Assembly (NCBI GenBank): GCA_044226365.1
Contig: JBGAHE010000014.1
Span: 1-64,000 of the forward strand
Source: JALHNI01 sp044226365
Lineage (GTDB): Bacteria; Acidobacteriota; Terriglobia; Bryobacterales; Bryobacteraceae
Length of the DNA stretch: 64,000 bases
Direction: 5' to 3'
The notes beneath the pieces are model-generated. The model ran no database searches. It saw only the letters and a list, made by a program, of their open reading frames with translations, and was not told the DNA's origin. A program made the position numbers and the translations under genes. Shown here piece by piece: positions 55,547 to 64,000 of this stretch (within the stretch, counting starts at the first letter, position 1; each line of letters opens with the position of its first letter).

Positions 55547-55972
55547 ATGAACTCCTTCCTTCGCCACACGGTCGCCACCCTTGCCTTCCGCTTCCGCAAA
55601 GCCATTCAGGATGCCCCGCCCGGCTTCGCCGACACCCGCGCCACCCCGGACTCCCGCTCCGCCCTCGAAACCCTCGCCCACATGGGCGACCTCTTTGATT
55701 GGGCCCTCAAGCACGCCGACGGCGTTCACGAATGGCACGACTCCGCGCCCCTCTCCTGGGACGCCGAAGTCGAACGCTTCCTCGGCCTCCTCGCCCGCTT
55801 CGACGAGCGCCTCCAATCCCAAATCCTCTGCTCCGCCGAACGACTCTTCCAGGGCCCGGTCGCCGACGCCCTCACCCACGTCGGCCAACTCGGCACCCTC
55901 CGTCGCGTCGCCGGCTCTCCCGCCAAACCCCGCAACTACTTCAAAGCCGACATCGCCGCCGGCGCCCTTTAG
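55547..55972 (+). CDS. DinB-like four-helix protein
   Basis: A 141-residue helical protein with the pattern of the DinB superfamily. The likely metal-ligand histidines are in ETLAHMGDLFDWAL and DALTHVGQLGTLRR; the C-terminal RRVAGSPAKPRNYFKADI segment is usual in this group. The ATG is 49 bases from the divergent argG start. Its stop shares four bases with the stop of the convergent AraC regulator. DinB-like proteins are thiol- or metal-dependent enzymes of varied function; no specific role is readable. Confidence 0.8.
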   Translation: MNSFLRHTVATLAFRFRKAIQDAPPGFADTRATPDSRSALETLAHMGDLFDWALKHADGVHEWHDSAPLSWDAEVERFLGLLARFDERLQSQILCSAERLFQGPVADALTHVGQLGTLRRVAGSPAKPRNYFKADIAAGAL

Positions 55973-56817
55973 CGCCTCACCGCCTCACGCCGCCGGTATT
56001 CGCGCGGCGTAAACCCCGTCAGCTTCTTGAAGTCCTTGCTGAAAAAGAAGCGGTCGTGATACCCCACCTCCTGCGCAATCCACTGAATCGCGTCCTGCGT
56101 CTCCACCAACCGCCGCTTCGCCTGGCTGATCCGCTCGCGCCGCAGCCAATCAATCGGACTCGTCCCGAATGTCGCCTTGAACACCCGCGCGAAATGCGAC
56201 GCGCTCATCCCCACCAACGCCGCCAACTCGCCCACCGTCTGCGGCTCGAAGTAGAACAACCGCATCCGTTCCACCGCCTTGCGCAACGGCGCCGGCACCG
56301 CCGCCTCCGCCGGGCTCCCCTGCCGCGCACAACACGCCACCGCGAGGAGCCGCGCCGCCGCCGCGTGAATCAACGGCGCCGATTCCGGCGCATCGCTGCT
56401 CATCTGGGCGAAGATCTCGCGAAACACCGGCTCCACTTCCGCCCGTCCCACGCCGTTCAGCACCGGCCACGCCTGCACCGAGAGCATTGTACACATTTGC
56501 TCCAACCGCGGACCCTCCATCCGCACCCAGTACACCTCCCATGGATCCTCCGCCACCGCCCCATGCTCATGCGGATGATGGCAATTGATCCACACCAACT
56601 CCCCCGCCCCCACCCGATGCGTCACTCCCGCCACGCGCACATAACCATGCCCGGATAGGCAGTAAATCAGCTCATGCCCCGGAAAATGCTCCCGCTTCAC
56701 CCGATGATCCGCCCCGCCCACCATGTGCCCGGCGCGCGGCACCGTGTAGAACACCTCCTGATGCGCGGGATTCGCCGTCGCATACAGCGAAACCGGAAAA
56801 TACGTGCGCGCCGCCAT
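55969..56817 (-). CDS. AraC-family transcriptional regulator
   Basis: A 282-residue regulator with an N-terminal cupin-like sensor (EHFPGHELIYCLSGHGYVRV) and a C-terminal double helix-turn-helix (ELAALVGMSASHFARVFKATFG and IAQEVGYHDRFFFSKDFKK). Ligands are usually sugars. It is divergent from the second PSD1/DUF1501 cluster, with 73 bases between the start codons, so it is the likely regulator of that cluster. Confidence 0.92.
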   Translation of the reverse strand: MAARTYFPVSLYATANPAHQEVFYTVPRAGHMVGGADHRVKREHFPGHELIYCLSGHGYVRVAGVTHRVGAGELVWINCHHPHEHGAVAEDPWEVYWVRMEGPRLEQMCTMLSVQAWPVLNGVGRAEVEPVFREIFAQMSSDAPESAPLIHAAAARLLAVACCARQGSPAEAAVPAPLRKAVERMRLFYFEPQTVGELAALVGMSASHFARVFKATFGTSPIDWLRRERISQAKRRLVETQDAIQWIAQEVGYHDRFFFSKDFKKLTGFTPREYRRREAVRR

Positions 56818-56890
56818 GATTGCATCCTACAACTTCTAGAGTCTCTTCACCCATTGCGGGAGGCGGAGAGATGGCGCACCCTAAAGGAAG

Positions 56891-59855
56891 ATGGCGTATC
56901 CCCGCTACCTTTGCGCGCTCGTTCTCTCGCTGCCCGCCTGGGCCGCCGCCCCGGTCAACTTCAGCCGGGAGATTCTCCCCCTGCTCTCCGACAAATGCTT
57001 CAGTTGCCACGGTCAAGACCCCAGCGGCCGCATGGCCGGCCTCCGGCTCGACCTTCGCGAAGAAGCCACCGCCGTCAAGCGCGGCCGCGCCGCCATCGTC
57101 CCCGGCGACCCCGCGCAGAGCCGCATCATGGCCCGTATTGCCCCCGCCAATCCCCGGCAAGTGATGCCGCCGCCCTCCTCGCACAAGGCGCCGCTCACTC
57201 CAACCGAAGTGGCCACCGTCAAAGCCTGGATCGAACAGGGCGCGCCCTGGGGCAAACACTGGTCCTTTGAAAAGCCCGTGCGTGCTCCCGGCGGCAACAT
57301 TGATTCGTTCATCGACGCCCGGCTCGCCCAAGCCGGGGTAAAAGCCAACCCCGAAGCCGCGCGCCACACTCTCGCCCGCCGTCTCTCCTTCGATCTCACC
57401 GGCCTGCCGCCCACTCCCGAAACGGCCGCCGCCTTCGTCAACGATCGTTCTCCCGACGCCTACGCCCGCTTCGTTGATCGTCTCCTCGCCAGCGATCACT
57501 TCGGCGAACGCCTGGCCATGTGGTGGCTCGATGGCGCCCGCTACGCCGACACCGACGGCTTCCAGGCCGACGAAACCCGCACCAATTGGCCCTGGCGCGA
57601 TTGGGTCGTCCAGGCCTTCAACCGCAATCAGCCCTTCGATCAATTCACCATCGAGCAGTTCGCCGGCGACTTACTCCCCAACGCCACGCTCGAGCAGAAG
57701 ATCGCCACCGCCTTCCACCGCAACCACATGACCAACGGCGAGGGCGGCCGCGACAAAGAAGAGTCCCGCATCGATTACGTCCTCGATCGCGTCAACACCA
57801 CCGGCACCGTTTGGCTCGGCCTCACGCTCGGCTGTACCCAGTGCCACTCGCATAAATTCGATCCCATCGCCCACCGCGATTACTATTCGCTCTCGGCCTT
57901 CTTCAACAGCATCGATGAAGACGGCGCCGCCGGCCGCAAAGCCAAGCCTTACGCGACCTACCAGTCCGCCCACGCCGAACGCGCCATCGCTGAAGCCCAG
58001 GCCTTGGTCGACGCCCGCCTCCCGCGCGAGGCGCAAGCCCGCCGTGATGCCGAAGCGCCCTTCGCCAAGTGGCTCAACGCTCGCACCGCGGAAGTCAAAG
58101 GCGGCTTCCAGGCCTGGCAACCGCTCGCCGCCACTTCACTCAACGCCGTCGAAGGCACCGTCCTCCGGCAGGATGCCTCGCGCACCATCGAAGCCACCGG
58201 CCCCAATCCCCGTCAGGACGACTACCGCATCGGCTCCCGCCCGCGCCTCAAGCGCATCGCCGGCCTCAAGCTGGAGGTCTTCTTGAATTCGCGCGGCCGT
58301 CTCTCGCGCGGTCAGTCCGGTGACTTCCTGCTGACGGACGTCAAGTTACAAGTCCGCCAGGAAGGCAACACCCAGTTACGCGACATCCTCATCCGCACGG
58401 CCATCGCTGATTACTCCGCGGATAAGAAAAAGAACGATAACTACGGAGAAATCAAAGATACTCTCGACGATGATCCGCGCAACGGCTGGACCACCAAAGA
58501 CTTCGACGGCTGGAAGCCCCACACCGCCATCTTCGAATTAGCCGAGCCGCTCACCCTGGCCGCCGACGAAGAGCTGATCTTCGAGATGCGCCATCGCTCC
58601 ACCTTGGGCGACGCGAACCTCGAGCGCTTCCGCCTCTCCGCCACCGATCAGCGTGGGCCCGCCGTGCAGTCGCTGGAACCCGCCCCGCTCGAGCAACTCG
58701 CCACCAGTGGCCTCACGCCGCCGCTGCGCGATCGACTCTTCGCCCAGTTCCTCACCGACCACGAGCCCTATCTGCTTGCCAAATCCGCGCTGGAGCGCGC
58801 GCAGCGCCAACTGGAAGAAGTTCAGAAAGCACGCTCGGTCGACGTGATGGTCCTTGCCGAGCGTCCCCAGCCCCGCGAAACGCACATCCTCTTGCGCGGC
58901 GTTTGGGATAAGAAAGGCGAAGTGGTCACGCCCGAGGTGCTCCCGGCCATCGCGCCGCTCAAACCCGGCGAACCCAGGAATCGTCTTGGCCTCGCCCGCT
59001 GGCTGGTGTCCCCGGACAACCCACTCACCGCTCGCGTCGTCGTCAACCAACTCTGGCAACTCATGTTTGGTGCGGGCTTAGTCCGTACGCCCGACGACTT
59101 CGGCTTACAAGGCGAACAGCCGACCCACCCTGAGTTACTCGACTGGCTCGCCGTCGAATTCATGGAGAGTCACTGGGACGTCAAGCACATGCTCCGCCTG
59201 ATGGCGAACAGCGCCGTCTATCGCCGTGACTCTTCCGTCTCCCCGGACTTACTCACGCGCGATCCACAGAATCGGCTCCTCGCCCGTGGCTCGCGCTTCC
59301 GGCTCCCCAGTTGGATGCTGCGCGATGCCGCTCTCGGCTATGCCCAACTCTTGAACCCCGCCCTCGGCGGCCCTCCCGTCCGGCCTTATCAGCCCGATGG
59401 CGTCTGGGAAGAACTCTTCATGGGCCGTTTCAATTACGAACCGAGCGAAGGATCTGCGCAATACCGCCGCACGCTCTACGCCTTCTGGCGCCGCACCATC
59501 GCCCCCACCTTCCTCTTCGATAACGCGCAACGCCGTTCCTGCGAAGTGCGCACCGCCCGCACCAACACGCCGCTCCAGGCGCTCACCTTGTTGAACGACG
59601 AGACCTATCTCGAAGCCTCCCGCACGCTCGCGAAAGGCGCTCTCGGCCAACCATCGGCCATCTTCGCTCGCGTGCTCTCGCGTCAGCCGGATGCCACCGA
59701 AGCCGCCGTCCTGAACCGCGAATATCGCCAGGCACTCGCTCACTATCGCCAACGCCCGCAGGATGCCACGAAGTTCGCCGGCGCCGCCCGGCCCGAACTC
59801 GCCGCCACCATGTTCGTCGCCAGCCTGATCCTGAATCTCGACGAGGCCATCACCC

Positions 59856-59863
<8 letters not shown>
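56891..59863 (+). CDS. PSD1 protein with two c-type heme motifs, long form
   Basis: A 990-residue secreted protein with signal peptide (CALVLSLPAWAAAP), cytochrome domain with CFSCH at 36-40, DUF1549 with RRLSFDLTGLPPTPE and heme motif CTQCH at 315-319 followed by SHKFDPI, and DUF1553 with DNPLTARVVVNQLWQLMFG. It is 250 residues longer than the other PSD1 protein in this window; the extra part lies at about 400-620 between the two conserved domains and looks beta-rich. The last eight bases overlap the DUF1501 gene. Confidence 0.9.
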
Positions 59864-61249
<1,386 letters not shown>

Positions 61250-61253
<4 letters not shown>

Positions 61254-62677
61254 CTGACAAAGCGCAGCGAGTAAACATCGGCGTCTTTCATCGCCAACCG
61301 CAACCGCACGGTTTGCCCCGCCGGTAGCTTACTCCGCCAGGCCACCGTGCGCGCAATGCGGTCGCCGATTAACTCCGGCGCGTCCGTCAGCGCACAACCC
61401 GCCACCGGCGCGCCCTCCACCGTTTGTAACTCCGCCCTGACATAGCCGGCCGCCGAGGTTGCATAGTTCAACTCCAAGCGCTCTCCGGTAAAGCGGAATG
61501 GCTTGGTCACCATCTCGCCGCCTTGGTAACCGGCGTGCAACGACGCGAAGCCATCCAACCGCAGGCTGAAGCGCGCCAGGTAAGCCGACGGCTGCCCGTA
61601 GCGACGGTTCACATAGAACGACATCTCGCTCGGTCCGCTCTGCACCACGTTCAGCGCCGGGTAGTTATCGCGCGACACCCAATGCTCGATCCCCACGCCG
61701 GGCCGCAAAAAGCCTTCCATGAATGTGCGGTCATACCGCAACCCGCCGCGCGTCGTCAGCAGCACGCCATCCGCGCAGTCGTTGAAGTATTGCGGATGCA
61801 CGCCGATCTCTTTCGCCTCTTCCGCCGTAATGGCCTGCCGGCCCGGCATGAAGCGCGCGGCAATCGAAACCGCCAGGTGTGGCGCGCGGAAGTAAGGGCT
61901 CGTCTGGTTCGTGTAGATGTGCTCGGGCGGCGCGTCGCCAAAGTTCATCTCCTCACCCGGCGTCCAGTTCAGAAAGTCCTTGCTGGTCGCCCGCGACACC
62001 CAACGCACCTTGTTCTTGAACGTGCGGTAGTAGCACAGATACTGCTGTTCAGCCTCACTCCAGAACACCAGGTTCTGCGAATCATAGACGGAGGCGGTCT
62101 TCGAGGCCGGCAGCAGCGGCTCTTCCCGCAGCTTGCGCCAATGCACGCCGTCGCCGCTCGCAAATCCGGCTAGCCCCACCTCGCGCGTGCCCGCAATGGC
62201 CTTGAAGCGCTCGTTCAGCGGCACGCCTGGCCGCCGGTCCAGGAAGGGGCAGAAGTTATGCGAGTAAGGCGCCATCCCCGCGAGGATCACATTGTTCTGC
62301 CTGGTGCCGTGGACCTCGTGCAGCCCCAGATCGGGCCGCGTAAAGCGGCGTCCATCGCTCGATTGCGCGTAGCAGGTCGTTTCGCTCGGCTGGCCGTCGC
62401 GACCCGCCGAAGGGCTCCCGCGATAGTACAGATGATAGTTCGCCCCATCCTGCAACACCGTAAAATAGCCTGAAAATGAGCCTTCCCACGGCCGGTCCAA
62501 CGTCAGCACCGTCTCGCGCTCGAGCGGCGTCTGTAAGCGCAGTTCGGTGCCCGTCATCCGGTCAATCAGCCAGCGGTCGACAAACAACTCGCGCCGGCTG
62601 CCGACGTCGAGCACTGGTGCCTGTCCCCAACTGCTCATCGCGAGCCCGCTGCCCGCCAGAAAAATTCGCCTCTGCAT
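61250..62677 (-). CDS. Secreted beta-propeller glycosidase-like protein (GH32/43-like)
   Basis: A 475-residue protein with an N-terminal Tat- or Sec-like signal (MQRRIFLAGSGLAMSSWGQA). The body has repeated blade-like segments (GYFTVLQDGANYHLYYRG, HWRKLREEPLLP, QNLVFWSEAEQQYLCYYR) resembling five-bladed propeller glycosidases of the GH32/43 type, followed by a beta-sandwich C-terminus (FRFTGERLELNYATSAAGYVRAELQ). The opening RRELFVDRWLID is common in Acidobacteriota and Planctomycetota proteins of unknown substrate. I chose the ATG at 62677. Catalytic residues cannot be assigned with confidence. Confidence 0.7.
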
Positions 62678-62704
62678 TGCTTCAATCCTAACTACAATTA
62701 AGCC

Positions 62705-63919
62705 TTGCAGCCGAAGTGGATCATCGTCGCCGTCCTGTTCCTCGTCAACGCCATCAACTACGCGGACCGCACCAGCATCACCGCTGTCTATGCGCTGCTT
62801 AAAGTCGACCTCGGGCTTTCCGACGTCGCTCTCGGCGCCATGGGTTCGCTCTTCCTCTGGAGCTATGCCTTCGCTTCCCCCCTCGGTGGCTACTGCGGCG
62901 ACCGTCTCTCGCGGGGACGCATCATCGTCTGGAGCCTCGTCGGCTGGAGCCTGGTGACGCTGCTCTGTGGGCTCGCCGTCAACACACCTCAACTACTCAC
63001 GCTGCGCGTTCTGCTGGGCCTGGTGGAAGCGCTCTACCTCCCCGCCGCCTTCGCTCTGGTGGCCGAGCATCATGAGCCCGACACGCGCGGCACCGCCATC
63101 AGCATTCTCGCTCTCGGCAACCTGGCCGGCATGGTGGGCGGCGGGGCCTTGGCGGGCTACCTCGGCCAGCAGTACGGCTGGCAATCGCCGCTGCTGGTGC
63201 TGGGTGCGTTCGGTCTGGTGCTGGCGGTGGTGTGCCGGTTCACGCTGCCGCAAGCGGCGCCAGTTCTAGCCGCAACCGACACCCAAGCGCCGTTCTTCGA
63301 GACCGTTCGCTCGTTGAGCCGCGTCCCCACGGTCCTGATTCTAACGGCGGCTGGCCTGCTGGCCTCTATCGGCAGTTGGATCTTCATCAACTGGCTGCCG
63401 CTCTATTTTCATGAGGCGTTCGCGATGTCGGTGGCGCGCGCCGGGCTGATCGGGTCTTCGGTGCAGAACGTGGCCGGCTCGGCGGCGCTCGCGGTGGGCG
63501 GCGTCTTGTCGGACCGCATGGCGGCGGGTGGGCGGCATCGCCGCATGTGGATGCACGCGGTGCTGATCACTTGCGCGGCTCCGGTGCCACTGGTCTTCCT
63601 GGTGACCAAAGAACTGAACGCCGTGCTGGTGGCGCTGGTGCTTTATGCGATCCTGCGCACGGCCGCGGATCTGAACATCATCCCGGTACTCTGCGACCTG
63701 GTGCAGCCGCGGGAGCGCTCCACGGTGATCGGACTCACCAATATGCTGAATACGATGGCCGGCGGGGCGGGGATTTTCGTGGCGGGAACGCTTAAGGAGA
63801 ACGTCGGGCTGGCGGGCATCTTCGCCAGTCTCTCGGGGATCCTGGCGTTGGACGCAGCCTTGTTGTTCCTCGGCTGCGTCCTCTATCTCAAACGCGATTT
63901 GGCAGCGGCTAAGACTTAA
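62705..63919 (+). CDS. MFS transporter (sugar acid-like)
   Basis: A 404-residue twelve-helix transporter. The TTG at 62705 gives the conserved N-terminus IIVAVLFLVNAINYADRTSI; FLWSYAFASPLGGYCGDRLSRGR is the loop 2-3 MFS signature. It belongs to the same broad branch as the transporter at 44173. It is divergent from the beta-propeller gene with only 27 bases between starts. It probably imports the product made by the neighbouring secreted enzymes. Confidence 0.88.
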   Translation: MQPKWIIVAVLFLVNAINYADRTSITAVYALLKVDLGLSDVALGAMGSLFLWSYAFASPLGGYCGDRLSRGRIIVWSLVGWSLVTLLCGLAVNTPQLLTLRVLLGLVEALYLPAAFALVAEHHEPDTRGTAISILALGNLAGMVGGGALAGYLGQQYGWQSPLLVLGAFGLVLAVVCRFTLPQAAPVLAATDTQAPFFETVRSLSRVPTVLILTAAGLLASIGSWIFINWLPLYFHEAFAMSVARAGLIGSSVQNVAGSAALAVGGVLSDRMAAGGRHRRMWMHAVLITCAAPVPLVFLVTKELNAVLVALVLYAILRTAADLNIIPVLCDLVQPRERSTVIGLTNMLNTMAGGAGIFVAGTLKENVGLAGIFASLSGILALDAALLFLGCVLYLKRDLAAAKT

Positions 63920-64000
63920 TCTCGAAGATCGCTTCCACTTCCACGGCGGCGCCCACCGGCAGGGAGGCGAAGCCCAGAGCGCTGCGCGCGTGGAAGCCGT
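63909..64000 (-). CDS. RidA-family protein (5' truncated by window end)
   Basis: Only the last 29 or so codons are present. Read on the minus strand they encode GFHARSALGFASLPVGAAVE and then VEAIFEIKS before TAG, which matches the conserved C-terminal strand of RidA/YjgF enamine deaminases (ARxALGxxxLPxGAxVExEA). Its end overlaps the convergent MFS gene by 11 bases. The rest lies outside the window. Confidence 0.75.
   Translation of the reverse strand, partial: GFHARSALGFASLPVGAAVEVEAIFEIKS

Overview
The window looks like a chromosomal segment of a GC-rich, Gram-negative heterotroph, most likely an Acidobacteriota of the Solibacter/Bryobacter type. This taxonomic guess is inference. It rests on three giant Oar-like TonB-dependent receptors with an N-terminal carboxypeptidase-regulatory-like domain and no SusD partner, two PSD1/DUF1501 gene pairs (shared with Planctomycetes), a Bat-like MoxR/DUF58/vWA operon, and frequent GTG and TTG starts. 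Coding density is extreme: no gap between genes exceeds 300 bases. I saw no rRNA, tRNA, CRISPR array, insertion sequence or phage gene.

Layout. 1-8746: end of a TPR/peptidase-MA-like protein, then MoxR ATPase, DUF58, BatA-like and DUF4175 proteins in one operon. 8747-14476: surE, a MOSC protein, glnE and two tandem TPR-like secreted paralogues. 14478-16720: MarR regulator divergent from a small TonB receptor with a candidate operator between them. 16711-19466 (minus): DUF1080 protein, ceramidase-like protein and ROK kinase in one translationally coupled operon. 19518-25738: TerC transporter, a giant TonB receptor with a perfect 22-bp palindrome upstream, pyrF and selD. 25880-29316: three glycosyltransferases ending in a clear intrinsic terminator. 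29438-32893: a second giant TonB receptor with its own promoter.

32890-51884 is the most interesting region. A GntR-HTH/LacI-sensor repressor is transcribed divergently from an uninterrupted run of eleven plus-strand genes: giant TonB receptor, GH38-like mannosidase with FN3 domains, Gfo/Idh/MocA oxidoreductase, SDR, FAD oxidoreductase, MFS transporter, GmhA-like SIS isomerase, sulfatase, TIM-barrel isomerase, c-type cytochrome PSD1 protein and Tat-exported DUF1501 protein. Many neighbours share ATGA start/stop overlaps. A 32-bp imperfect inverted repeat contains the -35 boxes of both divergent promoters, so one repressor dimer could shut both. I read this as an undescribed oxidative glycan-utilisation locus: import through the outer membrane, demannosylation and desulfation, then sugar oxidation and isomerisation, with the cytochrome-like PSD1 as a possible electron sink.

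51881-63919: hrpB and argG (minus), a DinB-like protein, an AraC regulator, and a second smaller PSD1/DUF1501 cluster with a beta-propeller glycosidase-like protein and an MFS transporter. The window ends inside a RidA-family gene on the minus strand.

A recurrent architectural feature is that convergent genes end on shared stop codons (four pairs share exactly four bases, CTAA or TTAG), leaving no room for intergenic terminators.
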